Assembly (NCBI RefSeq): GCF_026240015.1
Contig: NZ_JAPIUX010000005.1
Coordinates: 1-64,000 of the forward strand
Source: Acetobacter farinalis
Lineage (GTDB): Bacteria; Pseudomonadota; Alphaproteobacteria; Acetobacterales; Acetobacteraceae
Length of the DNA: 64,000 nucleotides
Direction of reading: 5' to 3'
Below are positions 34,504 through 44,422 of the stretch, in pieces. The translations under genes were made by a program, and so were the position numbers. The notes beneath the pieces are model-generated. The model ran no database searches and was not told the DNA's origin. It saw nothing but the letters and a program-made list of their open reading frames with translations. Position 1 is the first letter of the stretch; every line of letters begins with the position of its first letter.

Positions 34504-35301
34504 ATGTTTCGACCCACGATATCCAAATGGACCTTCCTGGTTTTCACGCTTTCCGGCACATGCATGGGTCTGTGGGCAGATCCCACATATGCCAAGTCAG
34601 CTCCCGAGAGCACAGAATTGCTGGTGCCGGTTGTCCCCTCTGCGGGCTCCCCCATGGAGGCTTATGACAAGACGGTTTTCGAACAGACGCGCAAGCTCAA
34701 AGATACACCGCGGTGGGCTCTGGCCCATGCAGACGCGGATTCCAAACCTGAAGCGCTCCTGCGCGATTTTTCCTGTGCCATCGGGCGCTCATTGACGAAA
34801 GAGGGCAATCCGGCTCTCTTCAAGCTGATTTCAGCGCTCCGTGATCAGGTGCATGACACAGTCAAGGTACAGAAGAACATCACCAAAAGAGTACGTCCTT
34901 TTGTCGGGAATGATGCCCCGGTTTGCACTGTAAGGCCGGCAAACGCTGCTTCGGGCTATGCTTATCCGTCTGGTCACGCCACAACAGGCTGGTCCAGCGC
35001 GTTGCTGCTTGCGTCCCTGTTTCCGGATCACGCAACACAGATTTTTGCACGCGGGCGCGAATATGGCGAAAGCCGTGTTGTCTGCGGCGTGCATTGGGCC
35101 TCGGATGTGTGGACGGGCTTCCTGCTGGGCGGTGAAGTCTACACCCAGTTCAGCAGCAACCCTGCCAACGCTCAGGTGCTGAAAGAAGCCCGTGACGAAA
35201 TCGCTGCTCTGCCTGCGGCATCCTCCGCTCCGGCAAATCAGCAGGAATGCGCTGTGGAAAAAGCTGGTCTTTCTCCTGATCCGCTGACACAGGCTCCCTA
35301 A
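34504..35301 (+). CDS. Secreted class A acid phosphatase (PAP2 superfamily)
   Basis: This 265-residue protein has a signal peptide (cut near PTYAKSA). The three PAP2 motifs are complete: K-X6-RP in KNITKRVRP, PSGH in YAYPSGHATTGW, and SR-X5-H-X3-D in SRVVCGVHWASD. Class A non-specific acid phosphatases (PhoN type) release phosphate from organic esters in the periplasm. Start follows CAGGAG by about 8 bases. A strong stem-loop terminator lies 10 bases after the stop. Confidence 0.93.
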   Translation: MFRPTISKWTFLVFTLSGTCMGLWADPTYAKSAPESTELLVPVVPSAGSPMEAYDKTVFEQTRKLKDTPRWALAHADADSKPEALLRDFSCAIGRSLTKEGNPALFKLISALRDQVHDTVKVQKNITKRVRPFVGNDAPVCTVRPANAASGYAYPSGHATTGWSSALLLASLFPDHATQIFARGREYGESRVVCGVHWASDVWTGFLLGGEVYTQFSSNPANAQVLKEARDEIAALPAASSAPANQQECAVEKAGLSPDPLTQAP

Positions 35302-35310
35302 CCTCTGTCC

Positions 35311-35344
35311 TTTTGCCCTGCCCTCCCCCGAGCGCAGGGCAAAA
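35311..35344. terminator. Intrinsic terminator after the acid phosphatase gene
   Basis: TTTTGCCCTGC (35311-35321) pairs with GCAGGGCAAAA (35334-35344), 11 bp perfect with a 12-base loop. The A/T base of the stem can serve either strand. Confidence 0.7.
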
Positions 35345-35554
35345 TATTGCTCGGGAGGCAGGTAAAAAGCCCCGCATCTTCAGGCACTCATGCTTCCCGG
35401 GATATCAACAGTTTTCATTAATCTCGTGCGCGTCTGGCTGCCTCCACCATCCGGTGTCGCAACGCCAGACAACGTCCGTCACACCCTTCGTGAGGAGGTG
35501 GCGACACAAGAGCTGTTAAACGTCAGTCCCCCGCATCGCCATAACCTTCCCCCT

Positions 35555-37552
35555 TCAGGCGCGCACCTGATGTGCCGGGTGGCGTTTTGAAGCGCCAGCA
35601 TTCGCCTTTTTCTTATCCTGCACAAAGTTGCAAATGGTCCGCACGATATCCTGATCAGTCAGGGTTGAAAGATCACCGAAGTTATCGACTTCTCCACTCG
35701 CGATTTTGCGCAGCAGTCGCCTTACAATTTTCCCGGAGCGCGTCCGGGGCAGATCCGGCACGATATAGACGTCCTCAGGTGTCGCGTAACGGCCAAGCGT
35801 ATCAGAAACCAGCGTCTTGATACCGGCTTCTGTCAACTGGGTTACGGCATCTTTGCGTGAAATGACAAAAACAACCAGCGCCTGCCCCTTGACAGGATGT
35901 GGAACCCCAACAGCCGCACTTTCTACCAGACGATGATCCGTCGCCAGGGCATCTTCCACCTCGGCGGTGCCAAGCCTGTGGCCTGCAACGTTGATGACAT
36001 CATCCATCCGTCCGGTAATCCAGTAATAGCCGTCCTCGTCTCTTCTCGCGCCATCCCCCGTGAAATAGAAGCCCGGAACCATGGAGAAATAGGTTTTGCA
36101 AAAGCGGTCATGGTCACGCCAGATGGTTCGCGCCTGCCCCGGCCAGGAGCGCGCAATACACAGGCTCCCCTCAGCCATGTTCTGCTGGATCTGCCCTTTC
36201 TGATCAGCAATCACCAGTTCAAGTCCCGGCAGTGGTGTGCTGGCGGAGCCGGGCTTGAGGGCCTGCGCGCCAGGTACTGGCCCCAGAACAATACCTGCGG
36301 TTTCAGTCTGCCACCAGGTATCCGCAACCGGGCACCGCTTGCGGCCGATGGTATCGTGATACCACAGCCAGACATCCGAACTGATAGGTTCCCCCGCCAC
36401 CCCCAGCAGCCGCAGTGATTCAAGGCTGTGCGCTGCCGCCACCTCATCACCATCCGCCATCATGGCTCTTACAGCAGTGGGAGAGGTGAACAGCATTGTC
36501 ACCTTATACTCGTCAACCAGATCCAGCCACCGACCGGGATGGGGCGCATTGGGAAGGCTGTCCGAAATCATGGTTGTGCCGCCATTGGCCAGAGGACCAT
36601 AAACAACAGACGTATGGCCTGTAATCCATGCCACATCAGCCGTGCACCACAGCACATCACCGGGGTGCTGTGTATACACCATGCCCATGGTATAGGCCGC
36701 CCATGCCATATATCCGCCTGTGGTATGGACCACCGCCTTCGGCTTGCCCGGGCTGCCGGATGTATACAGCATGAAGAGGGGTGCTTCGGCCGGCATGACA
36801 ACGGGTATGAAATCAGGCTCGAACGAATCAACAAAATCATGAAAATCATAATCACGGCCGGGCAGCATAGGCACGGCGGCCTCTGAGGTCCGGACAACCA
36901 GAACAGAATGCACGGTGCTGTCTTTGCCCGCTTTGAGCAAGGCCTCATCCATCGTCTGCTTGAAGGGAACGGATTTGCTCCCCCGCTTTGCCTCACTTGC
37001 AGTGATAACCAGCACGGCACCGCTATCATGAAGCCGATCAGCAATTCCTTCGGCAGAAAAACCGCCGAAGAGAACAACATGAATCGCCCCCACACGGGCG
37101 CAGGCCAGCATCGCGACAACAGATTCAGAAATCATGGGCAGGCAGATTGCAACCCGTTGGCCTTTCTCCACCCCCAGATCTGTCAGCGCATTGGCAAGAC
37201 GGCAGACCCTTTCATGCAGCATGCAATAGGTGAGCTTTTCTGCATTCTCACGCCCTTCCCGGTGGCTGATCAGCGCTACCTGATCCCCTCGTGCCGTCAG
37301 ATGGCGGTCTATGCAGCAAACGGATGCATTCAACAGGCCGTCTTCATACCATTTGATGGAGACATCGCCATCAAATGAACCCCGAAAAGCCTTGGTTGGC
37401 TTGCGGTGCCAATGGATCCGCTGCGCCTGCTCAAGCCAGAACGCCTCGGGGTCCTGACGCGCATAATCCCGCATAACCTGCAAGCGCTCGGCGCTCATGA
37501 GGAGCGGATGCTTGTGGTAAGCGCTTGCCGGGATGGATGACGTGTGTGACAT
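35555..37552 (-). CDS. Acyl-CoA synthetase of the prp operon (acetyl-CoA synthetase type)
   Basis: This 665-residue adenylate-forming ligase has P-loop YTSGSPGKPKAVVHTTGGYMAWA, core motif WWQTETAGIVLGPVPGA and catalytic Lys in PRTRSGKIVRRLLRKIASGEV. The HTTGGY and WWQTET motifs are those of acetyl-CoA synthetase (AcsA), whereas true PrpE proteins usually read RDTGGY. Position at the end of prpD-prpC-prpB suggests it activates propionate as well as acetate. Start at 37552 (MSHTSS) after GCGGAAG; longer frames run into prpB. Confidence 0.9.
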   Translation of the reverse strand: MSHTSSIPASAYHKHPLLMSAERLQVMRDYARQDPEAFWLEQAQRIHWHRKPTKAFRGSFDGDVSIKWYEDGLLNASVCCIDRHLTARGDQVALISHREGRENAEKLTYCMLHERVCRLANALTDLGVEKGQRVAICLPMISESVVAMLACARVGAIHVVLFGGFSAEGIADRLHDSGAVLVITASEAKRGSKSVPFKQTMDEALLKAGKDSTVHSVLVVRTSEAAVPMLPGRDYDFHDFVDSFEPDFIPVVMPAEAPLFMLYTSGSPGKPKAVVHTTGGYMAWAAYTMGMVYTQHPGDVLWCTADVAWITGHTSVVYGPLANGGTTMISDSLPNAPHPGRWLDLVDEYKVTMLFTSPTAVRAMMADGDEVAAAHSLESLRLLGVAGEPISSDVWLWYHDTIGRKRCPVADTWWQTETAGIVLGPVPGAQALKPGSASTPLPGLELVIADQKGQIQQNMAEGSLCIARSWPGQARTIWRDHDRFCKTYFSMVPGFYFTGDGARRDEDGYYWITGRMDDVINVAGHRLGTAEVEDALATDHRLVESAAVGVPHPVKGQALVVFVISRKDAVTQLTEAGIKTLVSDTLGRYATPEDVYIVPDLPRTRSGKIVRRLLRKIASGEVDNFGDLSTLTDQDIVRTICNFVQDKKKANAGASKRHPAHQVRA

Positions 37553-37598
37553 ATCTTCCGCTCTGTTCTTGCTTTTGTTCAGAAAATGGAAAAAGAGG

Positions 37599-38537
37599 TC
37601 AGGCAGCGTTACTGCGTCTCTCTTCGTCATCAGCTTTCGGGAGCACTGTTGCGACAATGCTCGCATCCAGCGCTTCATAGTCATAGTACCGTATGGTTTT
37701 GTAGAGTTCCTCGCGGGTTTGCATCTGCGGCAGCATGTCTTCCGTGCTGCCCCTCAGCGCAAGGGTGCGGTAGAGGTCGGACTGCGCTTTATTGGCGACA
37801 CGCAGGGAACTCACCGGCCAGATCACCATACTGTATCCCATTGCCTGGAACTGGTTGGCCGTGAAAAATGGTGAGCGGCCAAATTCGGTCATATTGGCCA
37901 GCAAAGGCACATCAGGCAGGCGGCGGGCAAACTCGCGGAACATCTCTTCCGATGTCAGGGCTTCGGGGAAAATAGCATCTGCCCCGGCCTCTCTGTACAG
38001 TCTGGCACGGGCAACAGCCCCCTCCAGCCCTTCGGAGCCTGCGGCATCCGTGCGGGCAACCACAACCATCGTGCGGCGGGCCTTCACCGCGGCGGCAATT
38101 TTATGGGCCATATCCTCGGGTGCAACCAGCTTCTTGTCATTCAGGTGACCGCATTTTTTGGGCAGGATTTGATCTTCAATATGCACGGCTGCCGCCCCGG
38201 CATCCTCAAACGCCCGCACCATGTGCATGACATTCAAGGTCTCGCCATATCCCGTGTCTCCATCAACAAGCAGCGGCAGGCCGGACGCACGCGCTATCTG
38301 GCGAATGAAGAAACAGACATCCTCTATTGTTATGATGCCAAGGTCCGGCAGACCCATGCTGGCGGACATGGCCGCACCTGAGAGATAGAGCGCCTCAAAC
38401 CCGGCATCTTTGGCCTGCAATGCCGCCTGTCCGTTATGGGCACCGGGAATTTTCATAATTCCCTTCTTTTCCAGAAGGGCGCGAAAGCGCATGCCTGCTG
38501 GAACCACCGGCACATCATGCCCTGAAAGATATGTCAT
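37599..38537 (-). CDS. prpB: 2-methylisocitrate lyase
   Basis: This 312-residue protein has the PEP mutase/isocitrate lyase fold. The catalytic motif KKCGH is at 127-131, and the metal-binding DGDTGYGE is at 92-99. It splits 2-methylisocitrate into pyruvate and succinate, the last step of propionate degradation. Overlaps prpC by 4 bases. Family length about 295-300. Confidence 0.95.
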   Translation of the reverse strand: MTYLSGHDVPVVPAGMRFRALLEKKGIMKIPGAHNGQAALQAKDAGFEALYLSGAAMSASMGLPDLGIITIEDVCFFIRQIARASGLPLLVDGDTGYGETLNVMHMVRAFEDAGAAAVHIEDQILPKKCGHLNDKKLVAPEDMAHKIAAAVKARRTMVVVARTDAAGSEGLEGAVARARLYREAGADAIFPEALTSEEMFREFARRLPDVPLLANMTEFGRSPFFTANQFQAMGYSMVIWPVSSLRVANKAQSDLYRTLALRGSTEDMLPQMQTREELYKTIRYYDYEALDASIVATVLPKADDEERRSNAA

Positions 38538-39700
38538 GCTGCATTCTCCAGCCCGTCACGCTCACGCAGTGGAACAAACGGACGATTATCCGGGCCTGTA
38601 TAGTTGGCGGAAGGACGGATGATTTTTCCATCTTCACGCTGTTCGATGATATGTGCGCACCACCCGGTTACACGAGAGATCACGAACAGGGGCGTGAACA
38701 TGGCTGTCGGGACACCCATCGCCTGGTAGGAAACGGCACTGAACCAGTCGAGATTGGGGAACATGCTCTTTTTTTCTGCCATGATGCGCTCGATACGCTC
38801 GGCAACATGGTAAAGCCGCATGGTGCCATTATGGCGTGACAGCCGATGCGCCGTCTCCTTGATGATCTCGTTCCGCGGGTCCGCAATGGTATAGACAGGG
38901 TGGCCGAACCCGATGATAACCTCCCGGTTTTCAAGGCGGCTGCAAATATCGGCCTCTGCCTCATCCGGCGTGTGGTAACGCTGCTGGATATCGAGAGCGA
39001 CCTCATTGGCCCCCCCATGTTTGGGGCCGCGCAAGGCCCCTATCGCGCCACCAACGGCGGAATAGACATCCGACCCCGTGCCAGCGACAACACGGGCCGT
39101 AAACGTCGATGCGTTGAATTCATGCTCGGCGTACAGAATGAGAGAGGTGTGCATGGCTCGCACCCACGCATCCGGTGGGGCTGTTCCATGCAGAAGGTGC
39201 AGAAAATGCGCCCCAACCGTCTCGTCCTGCGTGAAGGTCTCTATCCTGCGGCCATGCGTGGAGAAATGGTACCAGTAAAGCAGCATGGAGCCGAGAGAGG
39301 CCACGAGCCTGTCCGCAATCTCCCGCGTGCCTGCAACAGGGCAGTCACTCCGTTCGGGCAGCGCGCAGCCCAGTAAGGATACAGCCGTGCGCATGACATC
39401 CATCGGGTGGGTTGCCGCTGGCAGGCATTCCAGCCCCTTCTTCACCAGCGCCGGAATTTCCCGCAGCCGCACCAGATGCTGCCTGTAGGCGCTCAGTTCA
39501 TGAGAGTTCGGCAGATAACCGTGAATCAGAAGATGCGCGACTTCTTCAAACGTACAGTTTCTGGCAAGATCCTTGATATCGTAGCCGCGATAATGCAGGT
39601 CATTGCCGCTATGGCCGACTGTGCTCAGGGCTGTATTGCCTGCAACCGTTCCTGACAGGGCCACAGATTTCTTGGGTTTTCTGTGCAGGTGTGTTGTCAT
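38534..39700 (-). CDS. prpC: 2-methylcitrate synthase
   Basis: This 388-residue citrate synthase-fold enzyme has YRGYDIKDLA near the N-terminus. The active-site region is GALRGPKHGGANEVA, followed by GFGHPVYTIADPRNEIIK. These are shared by citrate and methylcitrate synthases; the prp context decides for methylcitrate. It condenses propionyl-CoA with oxaloacetate. Forty-three bases downstream of prpD and overlapping prpB. Confidence 0.94.
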   Translation of the reverse strand: MTTHLHRKPKKSVALSGTVAGNTALSTVGHSGNDLHYRGYDIKDLARNCTFEEVAHLLIHGYLPNSHELSAYRQHLVRLREIPALVKKGLECLPAATHPMDVMRTAVSLLGCALPERSDCPVAGTREIADRLVASLGSMLLYWYHFSTHGRRIETFTQDETVGAHFLHLLHGTAPPDAWVRAMHTSLILYAEHEFNASTFTARVVAGTGSDVYSAVGGAIGALRGPKHGGANEVALDIQQRYHTPDEAEADICSRLENREVIIGFGHPVYTIADPRNEIIKETAHRLSRHNGTMRLYHVAERIERIMAEKKSMFPNLDWFSAVSYQAMGVPTAMFTPLFVISRVTGWCAHIIEQREDGKIIRPSANYTGPDNRPFVPLRERDGLENAA

Positions 39701-39743
39701 CGTTCTTATCCTGTTCCGTAAAAACTATGGATGACGAAGGGCC

Positions 39744-41306
39744 TTAAGAAGCCAGAATGGCGGATGGCTTCACACTTTCATTTTCCGGTCTGACCTGCCC
39801 GAAATTGAAGATGCCTTCAGCCTTGTTCTGAAGCAGGCTGGGTGCCGGGAGACGGATTTCCAGAGAGTGGAGCTCCCCCGCCTTCAAGGCTGGCAAACGC
39901 TGCACCACTTCAAGAAAGCGGGTGACTTCTTCCTTCGGCACGATGCCATCGGCCAGAGTGCGAAATTTGCGAATATAGTCCACACGCTGCCACGGCGTTG
40001 CCCCCAGCGTGTGGGCATTGGCTACAGCCAGTTCATCCTCCAGCACCGAACCATCCTTCATCCGGATGATAATGCGCCCGCCAAAGGCTTTACGATCCGG
40101 GTTGGAATCATGGTACCGTTCGGTCCATTCCGGTTTTTCCACCGTGCGGATTTTACGCCACAGCCGCACGGTATCTTCCCGCCGCGCCCGCTCCGGAGCG
40201 TAAGACCGTTCATGGTGCCATGCGCCATCCTGCAGGGCTACGGCCACGATATACATGATGGAATGATCCAGCGTCTCACGCGAGGCATGTGGGTCAAACT
40301 TCTGCGGGTCGTTCGAGCCTGTGCCAATCACGTAATGCGTATGGTGGCTGGTTTCGATCAGAATGTCTTCCACCGCATCCCAGTCCGGGATTTTCCGGCC
40401 CATTTTAAAGGCCAGATCAATCAGGGCCTGACTCTGATACTCCGCTGAATGCTCCTTGGTGAAGGAGGAAAGAATGGCACGCTTTGCCTCTCCCTGTGCG
40501 GGCAGCGGCACTTTGTAAATTGCGTCTTTCCCCCCCAGCATCCAGGCTATGACGCCATCTTCGCCTTCATAGATCGGAGCCGGTGCGGTTTCGCCCATCA
40601 TGGCGCGGTCAACCGCTTCAATAGCCATTTTTCCGGCGTGAGCAGGGGCGTAGGCTTTCCAGGAGGAAATCTCGCCCTTGCGGCTCTGCCGCGTGGCTGT
40701 GGTGACATGCAACGCCTGCCCTATGGCCTGATAGATGACCGTGGCCGGCAAACGCAGCAGGGTGCCAATACCCGCTGCGACTGACGGCCCGAGATGCGCC
40801 ACATGATCAATCTTGTGCTTGTGGAGGCAGATGGAGCGGGCCAGATCAATCTGGATTTCATAGCCCGTTGCCGCACCCCGTATGAAATCCGCCCCACTCC
40901 GGTGGCATTGCTGTGCTACGGCCAGAATGCCGGGCAGATTATCACCGGGGTGTGAATATTCCGCAGCCAGGAATGTGTCATGATAGTCCAGTTCGCGCAC
41001 GGCTGTTCCGTTGGCCCACGCGGCCCATTCCGCATGCACCCGAACATCCGGGCCCATGCCATACAGCGTGGCACCATTGTCCCGCCTGTGCGCCAGTGCT
41101 TCCGCCCGCGCACTCATCACGGAGTGACGATTGACAGAGGCTACCGCAACGGATGCATTATCAATGAGCCGGTTGACAACCATTTCTGTCACGGCAGAGT
41201 CAACAGGCACGGGATCGGCCGCAACCTGTGCAATCTTCCATGCGAGTTGCTCGGAACGGGGCAGACGCGCTGTTTCCGGGTGAACACGGACATCATGGTA
41301 TTGCAT
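39744..41306 (-). CDS. prpD: 2-methylcitrate dehydratase
   Basis: This 520-residue member of the MmgE/PrpD family has NASVAVASVNRHSVMSARAEAL, WANGTAVRELDYHDTFLAAEYSHPGDNLPGILAVAQ and HLGPSVAAGIGTLLRLP. It dehydrates 2-methylcitrate to 2-methyl-cis-aconitate. First gene of the operon, divergent from the regulator at 41435 across a 128-base control region. Confidence 0.95.
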   Translation of the reverse strand: MQYHDVRVHPETARLPRSEQLAWKIAQVAADPVPVDSAVTEMVVNRLIDNASVAVASVNRHSVMSARAEALAHRRDNGATLYGMGPDVRVHAEWAAWANGTAVRELDYHDTFLAAEYSHPGDNLPGILAVAQQCHRSGADFIRGAATGYEIQIDLARSICLHKHKIDHVAHLGPSVAAGIGTLLRLPATVIYQAIGQALHVTTATRQSRKGEISSWKAYAPAHAGKMAIEAVDRAMMGETAPAPIYEGEDGVIAWMLGGKDAIYKVPLPAQGEAKRAILSSFTKEHSAEYQSQALIDLAFKMGRKIPDWDAVEDILIETSHHTHYVIGTGSNDPQKFDPHASRETLDHSIMYIVAVALQDGAWHHERSYAPERARREDTVRLWRKIRTVEKPEWTERYHDSNPDRKAFGGRIIIRMKDGSVLEDELAVANAHTLGATPWQRVDYIRKFRTLADGIVPKEEVTRFLEVVQRLPALKAGELHSLEIRLPAPSLLQNKAEGIFNFGQVRPENESVKPSAILAS

Positions 41307-41398
41307 ATTTTAATTCCTGATCTTGCTAAGAAGCTGCAAGCAGTCTGACAAACAAAACCAAAAATCAGGAGAGGGATAAGAGTGGAAAGAAGCGAAGG

Positions 41399-41432
41399 AA
41401 TTTTGCAAATTTGCGAAGTTTGCAAAGTTTTG
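41399..41432. promoter_or_regulatory. Operator repeats for the prp regulator
   Basis: TTTTGCAAATTTGCGAAG is followed at once by TTTGCAAAG and TTTTGC, giving several copies of TTTGCAAA just upstream of the regulator start. RamB/PrpR/ScfR-type regulators bind AA-TTTGCAAA-like sites, so this is a likely shared operator for prpD and the regulator. Confidence 0.6.
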
Positions 41433-41434
41433 CC

Positions 41435-42847
41435 ATGCCGGTAAGTCGCTCCAAGCTCTTTGCCGGGCAGCGCCTGCGGGAATTGCGCAAGCGCGATGAC
41501 CTGACCCAACAGGCTCTCGCATTGCGGCTGGGCATCTCGCCCAGTTACCTCAACCAGCTTGAGCGCAACCACCGCCCCCTGCCCGACCGCCTGCTGCACC
41601 TTATCTGTGAGCATTACGGCCTGACGCCTGCGTGGTTTAATGATACGCGCGAAGCCCACAGGGTTCAGGCCCTGCGCGAAACCATGGCAGATCCGGTGTT
41701 CAAGGATGGCCCGCTGACACTGGCACATATGGCCGATGCAGCGCGGCAGTCTCCCGCATTATGCGATGCGTTTCTCACCCTGTATCGGGCCTATACGTTC
41801 GAGCAGCAGCGCGCACCGTTCAGCCCGCCGGACGGCTCTCCGCTGGAGCCTTACGATGTTGTGGGGAACTGGGTTCAGGAAAAAAACAATTATTTTCATG
41901 AACTTGATTGCGCAGCCGAGGCTTTTTACGAAAAACTTCCCGAACACAAGGATGGGCTGGAACCTGCCTTGACAGCCTTCCTTCTGGAACAGCACGGATT
42001 AGCCATAACGCATGATCTGGAAATGGAACAGCAAGGACTTGTCTGGCGCATTGACAAGCAACGCAACGCGATTGTGCTGCCTTACAACCAACCGCAGGAA
42101 AGCCGCCTGTTCTACCTTGCCCAGATTATCGGGCAGCTTAATTACGACAAGCTCATGACCAGAATTCTGAAACGTTCAGCACCAAAAGACAAAAATTCGT
42201 TTCAGCTTGCCCGGGTTTATCTGGGTAATTACTTCGCCGGAGCCCTTCTGCTGCCGTATGAAAGGGTTTTAAAGACAGCTCAGACCACGCGCTATGATGT
42301 GGAATGCATCCGCCGCCATTTCGGTGTGAGTTTTGAGCAGGTCAGCCACCGGTTAAGCACGTTGCAGCGCCCCGGTTCCGAAGGAATCCCCTTTTATTTC
42401 CTGAAACTTGATATTGCCGGAAATATTCTGAAAAGTTTCTCCGCCAACCGTTTTTCACAGGCGCGCTTTGGCGGCCCCTGCCCGCTCTGGAATATTTTCC
42501 GCGCATTTGCAACGCCCGGGCAGGTTCAGGTGCAGCTTTCGCAAACAACAGATGAGACGATTTACCTGAATGTTGCCCGCACAGTCTCACATGAAGGCCG
42601 CACTTATACGGATAGACCGCGCCAGAGCGCCATTGTGCTGGGGTGCCACATCAAAGATGCGGCCCAGACGGTCTATGCTGACGGCCTGAACCTGAGTGAC
42701 CATAGTCTTGTTATTCCGATTGGTCCCGGGTGTCGGGCCTGTAGCCGTGATAACTGTAGTCACCGCTCCCTTCCTCTTTCAGGCAGACTGCTGGACACGG
42801 GGAGTGATGCGCGCGGTGTTGTGCCGTATCGCGCCTATCCGGAGTAA
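41435..42847 (+). CDS. Short-chain acyl-CoA-responsive regulator (ScfR/PrpR/RamB type)
   Basis: This 470-residue protein has an N-terminal XRE helix-turn-helix (about 7-62: LFAGQRLRELRKRDDLTQQALALRLGISPSYLNQLERNHRPLP). An ImmA/IrrE-like central domain follows (about 150-270). The C-terminal Cys-bearing domain (PCPLWNIFRAFATPGQ and GPGCRACSRDNCSHR) is that of acyl-CoA sensing RamB/PrpR relatives. The ATG at 41435 is preferred to TTG 41411, which lies inside the operator repeats. Likely activates prpDCB-acs. Confidence 0.9.
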   Translation: MPVSRSKLFAGQRLRELRKRDDLTQQALALRLGISPSYLNQLERNHRPLPDRLLHLICEHYGLTPAWFNDTREAHRVQALRETMADPVFKDGPLTLAHMADAARQSPALCDAFLTLYRAYTFEQQRAPFSPPDGSPLEPYDVVGNWVQEKNNYFHELDCAAEAFYEKLPEHKDGLEPALTAFLLEQHGLAITHDLEMEQQGLVWRIDKQRNAIVLPYNQPQESRLFYLAQIIGQLNYDKLMTRILKRSAPKDKNSFQLARVYLGNYFAGALLLPYERVLKTAQTTRYDVECIRRHFGVSFEQVSHRLSTLQRPGSEGIPFYFLKLDIAGNILKSFSANRFSQARFGGPCPLWNIFRAFATPGQVQVQLSQTTDETIYLNVARTVSHEGRTYTDRPRQSAIVLGCHIKDAAQTVYADGLNLSDHSLVIPIGPGCRACSRDNCSHRSLPLSGRLLDTGSDARGVVPYRAYPE

Positions 42848-42880
42848 CACGCACCAGCACATGGCGATGCGGGCGGTATT

Positions 42881-44299
42881 TCAGATAAGTCCGTCCCGGT
42901 CCGCGCGCCCGTGATCCATAATCACATCCCGAATAGCCACGAGTGCCCGGGCAAGATCGTCCCGCTCCTCCGGCCCTCCCAGGCAAAGCCTCAGGCCTGT
43001 ATCAGCCTGCATGGACACCGAGGAGGCATCTGGCGGCATGATTTCAACCCCGACGCGCAGCAGCCGTGCCGTCACCCGTTCAGCATCCAGCGCCGATGGC
43101 ATGGGCAGCCAGGCATGGGGGGAATGCGTGGCACCGGCTGGGGCAATAAGGTCCCCCAGCTCAGCCTGAGCCATATCCCACCGCACCTTGGATTCAGCTT
43201 GAACAGCGTGCCCAATGTCATCAATCCGGCCATCCGCCACCCACTGGCTGAACACCAGCCCGCCCAGCGCAGGCGGACAATACCCCAGTGCGCGAATGCC
43301 CCGCATCAGCCGCTCTTGTGGCATGTCCGGCGGAAGCGCCAGAAACGCCAGACGAAGCCCCGGGCAAATGCCCTTGGAAAGGCTGGCAAGATAAAGCGTC
43401 CGCTCTGGGGCGTAAGACACAATCTGCCGCGGGCGGCTGGAATACGCATAATAGGCATCGTCTTCCAGAATGAGCATGTCACGCGCCCGCGCAACAGCCG
43501 CGATCTCCTGCCGGCGCTGCTCCGACATTGTTCGTGTCGTGGGGTTGTGCAGCGTTGGCAGGGTGAAGAGCAGACGGCTTCCGGTCTCGGCGGCGGCGCG
43601 ATCAACAGCCTCTGGCAACACGCCGTTTTCATCCATCGGCAAACCACGCAGCTTCAGGCCGAGATGCTCGGCTGCCATTCGTGCACCGTAAAAGGTGGAG
43701 GATTCACAAAGGATGGTATCGCCGGGCGCGCAGAACGACGAGAGCGCCAGTGCAATGCCGTGCTGGCCGCCGTTGCACTGGATGATGTTGCCTACGTCAA
43801 ACTCCAGCCCGTAATGGCGGGCAAGCCATTGCGCGCCTGCCGCCCGCACATGCGGCAGCCCAGCCCCCTGAATGTAGTGCACGGCTGGCTCCAGCACCCC
43901 ACGCGCCACCAATGTGGTCAATGCGGTATTCAGATTGTTCATCAAGGGCACAGAGGGGGGCGTGTTGCACCGCAAGTCGAACCGCGGCTCGATCGGCCCG
44001 CTTCTGGCGCGCACCATCGGCGCTCCCTGTTCGAGTGCCATGACATCCGGCATGGCTGGCAACGCATCCCGCACGAAAGACCCGCGCCCGACATGCGCAC
44101 GCAACAGGCCTCGGCGCTCTGCCTCGGCATAGGCGCGTGTCACGCTCCCCACACTGATCCCGAGCCTGAAGGCCAGATCACGCTGAGGAGGCAGCTTTGT
44201 TCCCGGTGGGAGTTCGCCGGTCTGGATATCCGACGCCATGGCCAGAACAAGCCGCTCATAGATGGGCAACGGGCTTGAGTGCAGTTCAGGTTGCCACAT
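42881..44299 (-). CDS. MocR/PdxR-type GntR-aminotransferase regulator
   Basis: This 472-residue fusion has an N-terminal winged helix-turn-helix of GntR type (about 12-75: PIYERLVLAMASDIQTGELPPGTKLPPQRDLAFRLGISVGSVTRAYAEAERRGLL). A class I aminotransferase-like domain follows, with the PLP Lys in TLYLASLSKGICPGLRLAFLALP. MocR-type proteins sense PLP or an amino-acid adduct. Divergent from the UrcA-family gene; its target is unknown. Confidence 0.92.
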   Translation of the reverse strand: MWQPELHSSPLPIYERLVLAMASDIQTGELPPGTKLPPQRDLAFRLGISVGSVTRAYAEAERRGLLRAHVGRGSFVRDALPAMPDVMALEQGAPMVRARSGPIEPRFDLRCNTPPSVPLMNNLNTALTTLVARGVLEPAVHYIQGAGLPHVRAAGAQWLARHYGLEFDVGNIIQCNGGQHGIALALSSFCAPGDTILCESSTFYGARMAAEHLGLKLRGLPMDENGVLPEAVDRAAAETGSRLLFTLPTLHNPTTRTMSEQRRQEIAAVARARDMLILEDDAYYAYSSRPRQIVSYAPERTLYLASLSKGICPGLRLAFLALPPDMPQERLMRGIRALGYCPPALGGLVFSQWVADGRIDDIGHAVQAESKVRWDMAQAELGDLIAPAGATHSPHAWLPMPSALDAERVTARLLRVGVEIMPPDASSVSMQADTGLRLCLGGPEERDDLARALVAIRDVIMDHGRADRDGLI

Positions 44300-44377
44300 A
44301 ACCGTCTCCGAGCGTGCAATTGGAATAGGACAATATAATGATTGAACTCTTTATTGGACCTGTCAATTTATAACAAT

Positions 44378-44389
44378 CGAATCGATTCG
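44378..44389. promoter_or_regulatory. 12-bp palindrome between mocR-type gene and urcA-type gene
   Basis: CGAATCGATTCG is a perfect palindrome in the 123-base divergent spacer, with AT-rich flanks (TTTATAACAAT before and TATTGTACTATAACAAT after). It may be an operator for one or both genes. Confidence 0.35.
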
Positions 44390-44422
44390 TCTCTATTGTA
44401 CTATAACAATAAGGATCGTCTT

